Shown here: positions 24,820 through 33,476 of the stretch, piece after piece
How the letters are laid out: each line of letters starts with the position of its first letter
Numbering within the stretch: position 1 is the stretch's first letter
Source of the DNA: a virus
DNA: 38,751 bases
IMG/VR virus record: IMGVR_UViG_3300017782_000065
Coordinates: 1 to 38,751 of that record
Reading direction: 5' to 3' (one strand)
Notes under the pieces: generated by a model
What the model was told of the DNA's origin: nothing
Seen by the model: only the letters and a program-made list of their open reading frames with translations
Database searches by the model: none
Made by a program: the position numbers and the translations under genes

Positions 24820-26280
24820 GTGAAGTTCAAGACCACCCCCTACGCACACCAGCTCGACGAGTACCGTCATTCCTGCGAACTAGAGTCCCGTGGGCTCTTC
24901 TGGGAGATGGGGTGCGGCAAGACCAAGCCGTGCATCGACACCGCCGCGCACCTCTACGAGAAGGGCGCAATCCGTGGGCTCCTCGTCCTTGCGCCCAACG
25001 GCGTCCACCGCAACTGGGTGGTGGACGAGCTACCGACGCACATGCCCGACGAGGTTGCGTCCCAGATGCGCGTCATGCACTGGATGACCTCGAAGGCGGG
25101 CAACAAGGCCCACGCCGACGAGGCCGCAGCCGTGCTCGCCCACGATGGGCTCTCCGTGGTGTGCATGTCGTACAACGGCATCATGACGGACAAGGGCGCG
25201 AAGTTCATCAAGCGGTTCGTCGATGACCGCCAGTGCATGGGCGTGCTGGACGAGTCGCCCTACATCAAGTCGCCGGGCGCGAAGCGCACGAAGCGGATCT
25301 TGGCGCTGGCGAAGTACCTGCCCTACCGACGCATCCTCACGGGCACGGTCGTCGATGACAAGCCGTTCGATGTCTACACCCAGATCAAGTGGCTGGACGA
25401 GAGCGCCTGGAACAGCGTCGGCTGCGGCGACTACTCGGCGTTCAAGGCCACGTTCGGCGTCTGGCAGACCCGCCAACTGGGCAACGGGAGGCAGTTCCCC
25501 GAGCTGATTCGCTTCCGTAACCTCCCGATGCTGAACGAGGTTGTGACGAAGTACGGGTCTCGGCTTCTGAAAGAAAATGTACTGGACCTGCCTCCGAAGC
25601 TATACTCGAAACGCTACTTTGAGTTGACCCCCGCCCAGTGGCGGGCCTACACTGACCTGCGCGACGAGATGCTGACCTGGATCGACGGTCAGCCGATCAC
25701 CGCCGCGCTCGCGATCACCATGCGCCTTCGCCTCCAGCAAGTCACGTCGGGCTACCTGCCCACCGAAGACCCAGACACGGACGAGCAGCAGCTTGTCCCG
25801 TTGGGCGACAAGAACCCACGGATCGACGCCCTGCTTGACGTGATCAGCGAGGCGGACGGCCAGCAAGTGATCGTCTGGGCGAAGTACCGCTACGACATCG
25901 ACCACATCCTCGCGGCACTCCGCGAGGCCAAGATTGACGCCGTTCGCTACGACGGGCAATGCACTGAGTCCGAAGCGGGCGAAGCGGTCGATGCCTTCAA
26001 GGCTGGAGATGCGCGCGTCTTCGTCGCCAACCCAGCCAAGGGCGCGGAGGGCATCACGCTCACCTGCGCGAAGACCGTCGTGTACTTCAACAACAGCTAC
26101 AAACTCTCGAAGCGCCTTCAGTCCGAGGACCGCGCTCACCGCATTGGGCAGGAGCACGCCGTCCAGATCATCGACCTCTGTGCCCAGGACACGGTGGACG
26201 ATCAGATCATCAACGCACTGCGAACCAAATACGAGATGGCAGCCACCGTCCAGGGCGATGAGCTGCGAAACTGGATTTGA
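24820..26280 (+). CDS. SNF2-like / superfamily 2 helicase
   Basis: The product has 486 residues from a GTG start. Domain 1 has Walker A WEMGCGKT (residues 28-35), motif Ia LVLAPNGVHRNW (55-66), motif II DESP in place of DEAH (144-147) and motif III LTGT (173-176). Domain 2 carries VIVWAKYRYDI, RVFVANPAKGAEGITLTCA and motif VI QSEDRAHRIGQ (434-444), the SNF2 signature. It is shorter than cellular remodellers and like the compact phage versions. It probably moves on double-stranded DNA to remodel forks or remove bound proteins, or supports recombination. It is the first gene after the terminator and leads the replication block. Confidence 0.85.
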   Translation: MKFKTTPYAHQLDEYRHSCELESRGLFWEMGCGKTKPCIDTAAHLYEKGAIRGLLVLAPNGVHRNWVVDELPTHMPDEVASQMRVMHWMTSKAGNKAHADEAAAVLAHDGLSVVCMSYNGIMTDKGAKFIKRFVDDRQCMGVLDESPYIKSPGAKRTKRILALAKYLPYRRILTGTVVDDKPFDVYTQIKWLDESAWNSVGCGDYSAFKATFGVWQTRQLGNGRQFPELIRFRNLPMLNEVVTKYGSRLLKENVLDLPPKLYSKRYFELTPAQWRAYTDLRDEMLTWIDGQPITAALAITMRLRLQQVTSGYLPTEDPDTDEQQLVPLGDKNPRIDALLDVISEADGQQVIVWAKYRYDIDHILAALREAKIDAVRYDGQCTESEAGEAVDAFKAGDARVFVANPAKGAEGITLTCAKTVVYFNNSYKLSKRLQSEDRAHRIGQEHAVQIIDLCAQDTVDDQIINALRTKYEMAATVQGDELRNWI

Positions 26281-26281
26281 C

Positions 26282-26833
26282 ATGATTCACAACTACTCCG
26301 ACTACAGCGACGGGCCTACCGTCGATCAACTTGGCAAGATCACCGATGCGGTAGATGCCTACCTCGACGCCCAAGTGGACGCCGCGAAGGCCGAGGCCGA
26401 ATACAAGGAGCGCATGAAGCGCGTTCGCCACTACGAGGAGCACCTGATCCCCGAGGCCATGCGCGAGGCTGGGATGGCCGAGTTCACCACCACGTCGGGC
26501 TACAAGGTGAAGATCAAATCCGACGTGCGAGCCTCGATCCCCAAAGCTCGCGAGAGCGAGGCGTTCCGGTGGCTGGAGGGCAACGGCCAAGGCGGCCTGA
26601 TCAAGCGCACGGTCGAGGTTGCCTTCGCTATGGGCGAGGATGACAAGGCCCAGCAGCTCATGGAGGAGCTGCAAGCACAAGACATGAGCGTGGGCGCTCG
26701 CCGCAAGGTAGAGTCCAGCTCTCTGCGGGCGCTGCTGCGGCGGCTGCTTGCCGACCCGAGCAACCGGGTCCCGATGGACATCTTCGGCGCGTCTACCTAC
26801 GACAAGGCCGAGGTGAAGTCACCGAAGAAGTGA
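26282..26833 (+). CDS. Conserved phage protein in replication block
   Basis: The product has 183 residues from the ATG at 26282; longer frames upstream lie inside the helicase gene. Residues 20-60 are a charged helix (DAAKAEAEYKERMKRVRHYEEHLIPEAMREAG), followed by FTTTSGYKVKIKSDVRASIPK, FRWLEGNGQGGLIKRTVEVAF and a C-terminal ALLRRLLAD and PMDIFGAS. This layout is known from uncharacterised phage proteins lying beside replication genes. It may be a replication accessory or nucleic-acid-binding factor. No catalytic motif is visible. It overlaps the helicase stop region and is followed by a 57-base gap. Confidence 0.65.
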   Translation: MIHNYSDYSDGPTVDQLGKITDAVDAYLDAQVDAAKAEAEYKERMKRVRHYEEHLIPEAMREAGMAEFTTTSGYKVKIKSDVRASIPKARESEAFRWLEGNGQGGLIKRTVEVAFAMGEDDKAQQLMEELQAQDMSVGARRKVESSSLRALLRRLLADPSNRVPMDIFGASTYDKAEVKSPKK

Positions 26834-26890
26834 CGCGGCTCACCGCACCGCCAGCCGTAAAAGTGGGCGCTGCATAACCCTGATTTTGAC

Positions 26891-27727
26891 ATGACACCCA
26901 AAAAAACTGCTGCGACCAAGGCGGTCGCCACTTCCTCTTCCACTGGCGCCATGGTGATGCCGTTTGACTTCGGCGAGATGGCTGGGGAGGGTATGGAGAA
27001 CATGACCGCAGCCGATCAGGCTGTGCCGTTTATCCGCATCCTTCAGGCGCTTTCCCCTGAGGTCGCAAAGAAGGACAGCAAGATCCCCGGCGCGGAGCCG
27101 GGACTCATGCTCGACACTGTGACCCGCGAGCTGCACGAGGACATCGTGATCGTTCCGTGCATCACCGAGCACCTGTACGTCGAGTGGCGTCCTCGCAGCC
27201 AAGGCGGCGGCTTGGTCGGTCGCCGTGGGCTTCACGACCCCGTGGTTGCCCAGTGCAAGAAGAACGAGAAGGGCCGTCTCATTACCCCCGAAGGGCATGA
27301 GCTGGTTGAGACGTTCTACCTCGCGTGCATGACGCTCGCAAACGCGGACGACACGGTGCCCGCTGGCTTCGCCATGCTTGCGTTTACCTCGTCGGGCATC
27401 CAGCCCTACAAGAAGTCGATTGGTGAGCTGCGGAAGTTCCCCGATGCTCCGCTGTTCGCTCACCGGCTGCGCGTCAGCACCGATGAGCAGTCCAACAGCG
27501 AAGGCACTTGGTACAACTGGGTGCTGCGCCCAGTCAACCAGCCCGAAGGCGATCCGGTCTTCCGCAACGGTGTGCTGCCGTCGCTGATTGACCCGGATGG
27601 ACCGCAGGCGGCTCTGCTCGACGCGGCACGGAACTTCAAGTCTGACGTGATGGCGGGTTCTGCAAACATCGCCTACGACTCGCAGGACGACGGCGCAACG
27701 GTCCGCAGCGACGACACTGTTTTCTGA
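26891..27727 (+). CDS. Conserved phage protein, possible ssDNA-binding-like factor
   Basis: The product has 278 residues. After a low-complexity Lys/Ala/Thr start come PFIRILQALSPEVAK, GLMLDTVTRELHEDIVIVPCITEHLYVEWRPRSQGGGLVG, ETFYLACMTLAN and a Asp-rich end (SQDDGATVRSDDTVF). A central fold of short strands with an acidic C-terminal tail is reminiscent of T7 gp2.5-like ssDNA-binding proteins, but the similarity is only of general design. The same type of protein is found between helicase and polymerase genes in other phages. The gene has no clear Shine-Dalgarno. Confidence 0.6.
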   Translation: MTPKKTAATKAVATSSSTGAMVMPFDFGEMAGEGMENMTAADQAVPFIRILQALSPEVAKKDSKIPGAEPGLMLDTVTRELHEDIVIVPCITEHLYVEWRPRSQGGGLVGRRGLHDPVVAQCKKNEKGRLITPEGHELVETFYLACMTLANADDTVPAGFAMLAFTSSGIQPYKKSIGELRKFPDAPLFAHRLRVSTDEQSNSEGTWYNWVLRPVNQPEGDPVFRNGVLPSLIDPDGPQAALLDAARNFKSDVMAGSANIAYDSQDDGATVRSDDTVF

Positions 27728-27741
27728 GACTACGTTTCCAA

Positions 27742-27774
27742 GCTGCTAGGCAGCCGAGGGGGTGAGAGGCCCCC
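27742..27774 (+). other. Two tandem short hairpins in intergenic gap
   Basis: In the 75-base gap before the Dda-like helicase gene lie two inverted repeats: GCTGC/GCAGC (27742-27754, three-base loop) and GGGGG/CCCCC (27758-27774, seven-base loop). No T-run follows. They may pause RNA polymerase or set mRNA stability; function is not shown. Confidence 0.35.
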
Positions 27775-27802
27775 GCCCACTTCGTTTCTCATTGGTGTAT
27801 AG

Positions 27803-29002
27803 ATGACACATTCTTGGTCGCCCCGACAAGAACAGGCCATCCAAGGAGTCCGCTCGTGGCTTCAAGATGGTGATCAACAGGTCTTTCGCCTCTTCGGCTA
27901 CGCCGGTACAGGCAAAACGACGCTTGCCCAGCACCTCGTTTCAGAGGTATCTGGGCCAGTCCTATTTGGCGCATACACGGGCAAGGCCGCGCTCGTCTTG
28001 CAGTCCAAGGGGTGCGCCAACGCGATGACCATCCACCAGATGATCTACCTGCCGCGTGAGCGCAGCCAGGAGCGTCTGGCACAGCTCCAGGCCGACCTGA
28101 ACGCGGAACAGGACGCCGACAGGAGGCGCGAGATTGCTGTCGAACTGGCCGAGGAGAAGGACAACCTCAAGCGGCCCACGTTCACGCGCAACCTAGAGTC
28201 TCCCGTGCTCCACGCCAGCCTCGTCGTGCTCGATGAGGTGTCGATGGTCGGCAGGCAGATCGCCGAGGATCTGCTGGAGTACGGCACGCGCATCCTCGCG
28301 CTGGGCGATCCCGCCCAGCTTCCCCCAGTCAAGGATGGCGGGTACTTCACCGACGCGCAGCCCGACATCATGCTGACGGAGATTCACCGGCAGGCAGAGG
28401 GCAGCCCCATCGTCAGCATGGCAACCTCCGTACGGAACGGCGAGCGCATCGCCTATGGCAGCTACGGCGACTCCAGGGTCGTAGAGAAGGGAACCCTGGG
28501 CATCGAGGAGCTGGCGGCTCACGACCAGATCATCGTTGGGCGCAACGCCACGCGGCGCACGATCAACCACTTGATTCGCAAGACTGTCAAGGGCTTTGCA
28601 TCTGGGCTGCCGGTGGCGGGCGACAAGCTGGTCTGCCTTCGCAACAATCGCAACAGCGGACTTTTGAACGGCTCACAATGGATCGTGGACGACTGCGAGA
28701 TTCTGGATGACGACCGGATCAAGCTGTGGGTGCGGTCGTTCGACAGCGCTGATCCATACACCTTCGATGTGGTAGCCTTTCGGCACTACTTCGAGGACCG
28801 GCAGGACGAGATCCCGTTCTATGAGATGCAGGAAGCCGAACATTTTGACTTTGGCTACGCCGTCACCTGTCACAAGGCCCAGGGGTCTCAGTGGGGCAAG
28901 GTGGCGATTGTCAACGAGTCGCACTGCTTCCGCGAACAGTCGTCGAAGTGGCTGTATACGGCTATTACTCGCGCCGCCGAGCGCCTGACCTTGATTCAAT
29001 GA
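27803..29002 (+). CDS. Dda / RecD2-like superfamily 1B helicase
   Basis: The product has 399 residues. Walker A is FGYAGTGKTT (31-40), motif II LDEVSMVG (143-150), motif III LALGDPAQLPPV (165-176), and the C-terminal motifs are VTCHKAQGSQWGKVAIV and YTAITRAAERLTLI. Length and motifs match phage Dda and the core of RecD2, 5'-to-3' helicases. A charged coiled coil (about 85-125) fills the space between motifs I and II. It probably unwinds DNA at replication origins or helps displace proteins. It overlaps the next gene by four bases. Confidence 0.85.
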   Translation: MTHSWSPRQEQAIQGVRSWLQDGDQQVFRLFGYAGTGKTTLAQHLVSEVSGPVLFGAYTGKAALVLQSKGCANAMTIHQMIYLPRERSQERLAQLQADLNAEQDADRRREIAVELAEEKDNLKRPTFTRNLESPVLHASLVVLDEVSMVGRQIAEDLLEYGTRILALGDPAQLPPVKDGGYFTDAQPDIMLTEIHRQAEGSPIVSMATSVRNGERIAYGSYGDSRVVEKGTLGIEELAAHDQIIVGRNATRRTINHLIRKTVKGFASGLPVAGDKLVCLRNNRNSGLLNGSQWIVDDCEILDDDRIKLWVRSFDSADPYTFDVVAFRHYFEDRQDEIPFYEMQEAEHFDFGYAVTCHKAQGSQWGKVAIVNESHCFREQSSKWLYTAITRAAERLTLIQ

Positions 29003-29241
29003 GCAAGCCTGAACTGAAAGTTGTCCTGGGTCGTTCGCCCATGGATACGAAGGTGCTTTACGGCAGCGTTGACCTTACCCAGGCGCTCTGTATCAGAAGC
29101 ATCTATGTCCAACCCGTCTGTGCTGACCAACAGGACACCACGAAGGTCACTATGACCATTACGCCCGGTGTCGTCGAGATCGACACCGACCACCCGCAGC
29201 TCGTCATCGACGGGCATACATTCAACCTCATCCCCGAGTAA
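28999..29241 (+). CDS. Small protein of unknown function
   Basis: The product has 80 residues from the ATG at 28999 in an ATGA overlap with the helicase stop. It has several hydrophobic strands (KVVLGRSP, SVDLTQALCIRSIYVQPV, KVTMTITPGVVEIDTDHPQLVIDGHTF). It may be a small beta protein. I do not recognise it. It lies directly before the ribonucleotide reductase gene and could be cotranslated with it. Confidence 0.5.
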   Translation: MSKPELKVVLGRSPMDTKVLYGSVDLTQALCIRSIYVQPVCADQQDTTKVTMTITPGVVEIDTDHPQLVIDGHTFNLIPE

Positions 29242-29251
29242 CCCTGATCCA

Positions 29252-30955
29252 ATGACCGAAGGCCCGCAAACACCGTTCGCTGAGAACCTCCACGCCGACA
29301 AGTACCGTACTCCAGGGGAGAGCTTTCGCGAGTACGCCAACCGTGTTGCTGCTGCGCTCACGGATGGGGAGGACTTCCATGCGTTCCGGGATATCCTCAT
29401 CAGCCAGCGGTTTCTTCCCGGTGGGCGCATCCAAAGCGCGGTTGGCTCCAGTCGCGATACCACGCCCTACAACTGCTACGTCTCTGGCACGATCGAGGAC
29501 TCACTGACGGACGGCCAAGGGTCGATCATGTCGCGTGCGAAGCAGGCCGCTCGCACGATGCAGATGGGCGGTGGCATCGGCTACGACTTCTCGACGCTTC
29601 GCCCTCGTGGTTCCGAGATCCGCAAGCTGGGCTCGCGATCCTCTGGGCCGATCAGCTTCATGGGGATCTACAACGCCATCTGTCAGACCATCGCCTCGGC
29701 GGGCCATCGCCGTGGTGCCCAGATGGGTGTGATGCGCGTTGACCACCCGGATATCGAGGAGTTCATCCACGCCAAGCAGAACACGGGCGCGCTGACTGGC
29801 TTCAACGTCAGCGTCGGCGTGACCGACGAGTTCATGCTCGCGGTCGAGAGCGACTCGGAGTTCGCGCTGCGTTTCGGCGGGCAGGTATACCGCACCGTCC
29901 GCGCTCGCGCGCTCTGGGACAAGATCATGCGCTCGACGTGGGATTGGGCCGAGCCCGGCGTGCTGTTCATCGACCGCATCAACGAGATGAACAACCTTCG
30001 CTATTGCGAGGACATCGCTGCCACTAACCCGTGCGGAGAGCAGCCGCTTCCGCCGTTTGGCGCGTGCCTTCTGGGCAGCTTCAACATGACGAAGTACGTC
30101 GTGAAGAATCACGACACCTCCTACAGCGACGGGCCTACCGTTGCGTTTGACTACCCTGGGTTCGTCAAGGACATCGCGCCTGTCGTCGCGGCGATGGATC
30201 GTGTGATTGACGTGGCCCGCTACCCGCTGTACGAGCAGGAGAAGGAGGCCAAGAGCAAGCGCCGCATGGGCTTGGGCGTCACGGGCATGGCGAACGCGAT
30301 CGAGGCGCTAGGCCATGAGTACGGAACGCCTAAGTATCTTGAAGAGCAGCGCAAGCTGCTGACCATCCTTCGTGACGAGGCGTACCGGGCGTCGGCGCTG
30401 CTTGCGGAGGAGCGCGGCGCGTTCCCCGAGTTTGTCGCGGAAAGCTACCTCGACGGCGAGTTTATCAAAACACTGCCCGAGGACATTCGTGAACTTATCC
30501 GCGCGCACGGCATCCGCAACTCGCACCTGATCTCGATTGCGCCCACGGGCACCATTTCGCTGACAGCAGATAACGTCTCGTCGGGCATCGAGCCTGTCTT
30601 TGCGCTGTCCGTTGAGCGCACCGTCCAGGAGTTCGACGGCGCGGTCAATCTGACGATCGAGGACTACGGCTACAAGTTCCTCGGCGTCACGGGCAAGACG
30701 GCGGACAAGGTGACTGCCCAAGAGCACGTTGACGTGCTGTGCTGTGCTCAGGAGTTTGTCGATTCGGCGGTCTCAAAAACCTGCAACGTACCACCGTACA
30801 TGCCATGGGAAGACTTCAAAAAGCTGTACGTACGCGCTTGGCAAGGTGGGGCAAAAGGCTGCACGACCTTCAATCCCGGAGGCAAGCGCATGGGGATTCT
30901 AAAGTCCAAAGAGGAAGAAAAGGTGTCGTGCCAGATCACGGGAGAGTGCGAATGA
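29252..30955 (+). CDS. nrdJ: Class II (B12-dependent) ribonucleotide reductase
   Basis: The product has 567 residues. The radical-site motif NPCGEQPLPPFGACLLGS (259-276) gives Asn259, Cys261, Glu263 and the paired Cys272; the other Cys of the active-site pair is Cys75 in YNCYV. Gly-rich HRRGAQMGVMRVDHPDIEEFI and APTGTISLTADNVSSGIEP are also typical. No partner small subunit gene or glycyl radical motif is present, consistent with an adenosylcobalamin enzyme. The C-terminus has Cys560 and Cys566, likely the redox relay. It converts ribonucleoside triphosphates (or diphosphates) into deoxyribonucleotides without oxygen. Residues 291-297 repeat a short sequence found in the 183-residue gene. Its end overlaps the HD gene by four bases. 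Confidence 0.9.
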   Translation: MTEGPQTPFAENLHADKYRTPGESFREYANRVAAALTDGEDFHAFRDILISQRFLPGGRIQSAVGSSRDTTPYNCYVSGTIEDSLTDGQGSIMSRAKQAARTMQMGGGIGYDFSTLRPRGSEIRKLGSRSSGPISFMGIYNAICQTIASAGHRRGAQMGVMRVDHPDIEEFIHAKQNTGALTGFNVSVGVTDEFMLAVESDSEFALRFGGQVYRTVRARALWDKIMRSTWDWAEPGVLFIDRINEMNNLRYCEDIAATNPCGEQPLPPFGACLLGSFNMTKYVVKNHDTSYSDGPTVAFDYPGFVKDIAPVVAAMDRVIDVARYPLYEQEKEAKSKRRMGLGVTGMANAIEALGHEYGTPKYLEEQRKLLTILRDEAYRASALLAEERGAFPEFVAESYLDGEFIKTLPEDIRELIRAHGIRNSHLISIAPTGTISLTADNVSSGIEPVFALSVERTVQEFDGAVNLTIEDYGYKFLGVTGKTADKVTAQEHVDVLCCAQEFVDSAVSKTCNVPPYMPWEDFKKLYVRAWQGGAKGCTTFNPGGKRMGILKSKEEEKVSCQITGECE

Positions 30956-31476
30956 CGGAGGTTACCCCGATGTCTACACTTGTTCAGAGGTTGCGTGAGG
31001 CGTCTAAAGTAGAGCGGTCGCACACGATGCCGCATCACGGCAGCTATACGGTGGGTCAGCATTCGTTCGACATGCTAACTCTTCTGGTCGCGCTATATCC
31101 CGACTGCTCGAAAGAGCTAATGGTCGCGGTAATGTATCACGACCTAGCGGAGCGATGGACAGGAGACATTCCGCAGCCCGCCAAACTGTCGGACGGAGAG
31201 TTCGGAAAGCGATTGGCACAAGTCGAGGCTCGCGTCTCGAAGCGTTTGGGCTGGACTGTGCAGCTCGACGAGCGAGATCGATTCTGGCTGATGGGCCTTG
31301 ATGCCGTCGAGTACCACCTTTGGGCGAAGGAGCAGATTGCCATGGGCAACCAGAACGCCCAGACAGCTCTCGCGAAGACGATTGTGTGGCTCCAGAACAA
31401 CCGCATCCCGATTGAGCTTGCGGATTTCGTGAACGAACACGTTTGGACGCGCACCCCTGACGAGTTTCCCTCCTGA
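30952..31476 (+). CDS. HD-domain phosphohydrolase (YfbR-like nucleotidase family)
   Basis: The product has 174 residues from the ATG at 30952 (ATGA overlap with the reductase stop, GGGAGAG upstream). Candidate metal ligands are His37 (VGQHSFDM), His63-Asp64 (MYHDLAERWTGD) and Asp117 (GLDAVEYHLWAKEQ), the set used by YfbR-like 5'-deoxynucleotidases and by phage DatZ dATP hydrolases. RSHTMPHHGSYT precedes the first ligand; Arg22 is at the place of the YfbR phosphate-binding Arg, but the adjoining Trp is Ser23. It probably removes phosphate from a deoxynucleotide. Its place between reductase and polymerase genes fits dNTP pool control. Substrate cannot be read from sequence. Confidence 0.8.
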   Translation: MTEVTPMSTLVQRLREASKVERSHTMPHHGSYTVGQHSFDMLTLLVALYPDCSKELMVAVMYHDLAERWTGDIPQPAKLSDGEFGKRLAQVEARVSKRLGWTVQLDERDRFWLMGLDAVEYHLWAKEQIAMGNQNAQTALAKTIVWLQNNRIPIELADFVNEHVWTRTPDEFPS

Positions 31477-33476
31477 TGGTTCAGTTGCCCCTTTACCTCC
31501 CGAACTCGAATTGGACGCCACCTAGCCTTTCCGATCTCCCCTCGTGGCAGGGGGCCATGCGCGTTGCCGTCGATATCGAGACGTGTGACCCCGATCTCAA
31601 GAAGACCGGGATCGGGGTCCGTCGTCGTGGTTTTGTCACGGGCATCTCGTTCGCGATGCAGTACCCAGAAGACACGCGAGCTGATCTGGAGCACGCACCC
31701 GCGTACTACCTGCCGATCGCTCATCAGGGCGGGGACAATCTCGATGCCGCGCATGTCATCCAGTACCTCAAGGATCAGGCGGCGGTGTTCCGTGGCGACA
31801 TCGTAGGCGCAAACTTGCAGTACGATCTCGACTACCTCACCGAGCTGGGCATCGTCTTCGAGCCGCGCTTCTTTCGCGACGTGCAGATCGCGGAGCCGCT
31901 GCTCGACGAGCTTCAGCGCAGCTACTCGCTGAACAACGTGGCGAAATACAACGGCTTCCCCGGCAAGGATGAGACGCATCTCCAGGCAGCCGCCAAGATG
32001 TTCAACGTCGATCCGAAAGCCGAGATGTGGAAGCTCCCGGCCCGCCACGTTGGTCCGTACGCGGAAATGGATGCGAGGCTCCCGCTCCAGCTCATCAACG
32101 TGCAGGAGAAGCGCATCGAGGCCGAGGACGCCGCTGACCCGCACGGGCCGCGCCTGTGGGACCTGTACGACCTCGAAAGCCGCTGTCTTCCCGCGCTACT
32201 GTCGATGCGCCGACGCGGCGTGAAGATCGACTTGAGCAAACTCGATCTCGTCGAGGCCCGTGCCCTTCGCGAAGAGGAAGACTCGCTGGCCGAGTTCTCG
32301 CGCCTGACGGGACATCGCGTCACGGTGGAGGATATCAACAGGTCGTCGGTCATCGGCCCTGCGCTCGAATCCGCCGTCGGTACGCTGCCCAGGACGAAGA
32401 CGGGTCAGGTCGAGCTGAAGAGTGCCACGCTGCAAAGCCTTCAGCACCCGGCAGCCGATGCGCTGATTGCGGCCAAGAAATACAACAAGGTACGTACGAC
32501 CTTCGTGGAGTCGATCCGCAAGCATCAGGTCAACGGGCGCATTCACACGACGTTCCATCAGCTTCGTAGCACCCCGGACGGCAGCGGCGATGCGAAGGGC
32601 ACGGCTTCTGGGCGGCTGTCGAGTTCCGACCCGAACGTCCAGAACCAGCCTGCTCGCGATCCTGTCCTTGGGCCGCTGTGGCGTTCGATCTACCTGCCCG
32701 ACGAGGGCGGTGAGTGGGCGTGTCTTGACTTCTCGCAGCAGGAGCCCAGGTGGCTGGTTCACTTTGCGGAGATGGCGAACTGTCGAGGAGCCCGCGAGGC
32801 GGCGGAACGCTACCGCCACGACCCGAAGACGGACAACCACGACATGATGACCATCCTGATCCACGGTCAAGATCAGTGGGACTCGTGGAGTCCCAAGGAG
32901 CGCAAGCAGCACCGAGGCAACGCCAAGACCATCTACCTTGGGCTCTGCTACTCGATGGGCGGCGGCAAACTGTGCAAGTCTCTGGGCCTGCCGACCGAGT
33001 GGCGGCAGACGCGGGACGGGCGGCAGTACGAGGGCGCTGGTCCCGAGGGGCAGCAGCTCCTCGACACCTTCGACTCAAAGGTGCCCTTCATCCGTGACCT
33101 GTCGCGTCGTGCAGAGAACGTCGCCAAGGAGCGCGGCTACATTCGTACTGTTTTGGGCCGTCGCTGCCACTTTCCGGCTGCCGCTTCGGGGGTAATGAGA
33201 CGGCCCTTCTCGGAGGGGTCGGGCTTCGACGGGACGCACAAGGCGCTGAACCGTCTGATCCAGGGCTCGTCGGCAGACCAGACGAAGAAGGCGATGGTGC
33301 TGGCTCATGAGGCGGGCATCGACTTGCAGCTCCAGGTCCATGACGAACTGGACCTGACCATTTACAGCCGGGACGAGGCGGAACACCTCGCCCAGATCAT
33401 GCGGACGTGCGTACCCTGCAACGTGCCGCACCGTGTTGACATCGAAGTTGGCCCTAACTGGGGAGACATCAAATGA
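31476..33476 (+). CDS. DNA polymerase, family A (with 3'-5' exonuclease)
   Basis: The product has 666 residues. The exonuclease domain has VAVDIETCD (Asp33, Glu35), VGANLQYDLDYL (Asn113, Asp117) and YAEMDARL (Tyr195, Asp199), so proofreading looks intact. The polymerase domain has motif A LDFSQQEPR (Asp428), motif B RGNAKTIYLGLCYSMG (Arg480, Lys484) and motif C LQVHDELD (Asp623). The residue aligned with E. coli Phe762 is Leu488. There is no 5' nuclease domain, as usual in phages. It would replicate the phage genome with the primase-helicase encoded downstream. TGATG and ATGA junctions tie it to its neighbours. Confidence 0.95.
   Translation: MVQLPLYLPNSNWTPPSLSDLPSWQGAMRVAVDIETCDPDLKKTGIGVRRRGFVTGISFAMQYPEDTRADLEHAPAYYLPIAHQGGDNLDAAHVIQYLKDQAAVFRGDIVGANLQYDLDYLTELGIVFEPRFFRDVQIAEPLLDELQRSYSLNNVAKYNGFPGKDETHLQAAAKMFNVDPKAEMWKLPARHVGPYAEMDARLPLQLINVQEKRIEAEDAADPHGPRLWDLYDLESRCLPALLSMRRRGVKIDLSKLDLVEARALREEEDSLAEFSRLTGHRVTVEDINRSSVIGPALESAVGTLPRTKTGQVELKSATLQSLQHPAADALIAAKKYNKVRTTFVESIRKHQVNGRIHTTFHQLRSTPDGSGDAKGTASGRLSSSDPNVQNQPARDPVLGPLWRSIYLPDEGGEWACLDFSQQEPRWLVHFAEMANCRGAREAAERYRHDPKTDNHDMMTILIHGQDQWDSWSPKERKQHRGNAKTIYLGLCYSMGGGKLCKSLGLPTEWRQTRDGRQYEGAGPEGQQLLDTFDSKVPFIRDLSRRAENVAKERGYIRTVLGRRCHFPAAASGVMRRPFSEGSGFDGTHKALNRLIQGSSADQTKKAMVLAHEAGIDLQLQVHDELDLTIYSRDEAEHLAQIMRTCVPCNVPHRVDIEVGPNWGDIK

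Noticed and set aside
25934-26281. Upstream extension of the 183-residue protein
   Set aside because: It would overlap the helicase gene by over 340 bases and gives an Arg/Ser-rich shadow; the ATG at 26282 is the natural start.
26277-26282. TTGACA as a -35 promoter element
   Set aside because: No -10-like hexamer lies 16-18 bases downstream, and the sequence is explained by a stop and start codon.
29168-29251. Longer start for the ribonucleotide reductase
   Set aside because: The extension overlaps the upstream small gene and lacks conservation features; the ATG at 29252 fits the known N-terminus better.
31137-32144. 335-residue open frame on the minus strand
   Set aside because: It covers parts of the HD and DNA polymerase genes, which have full motif sets on the + strand.
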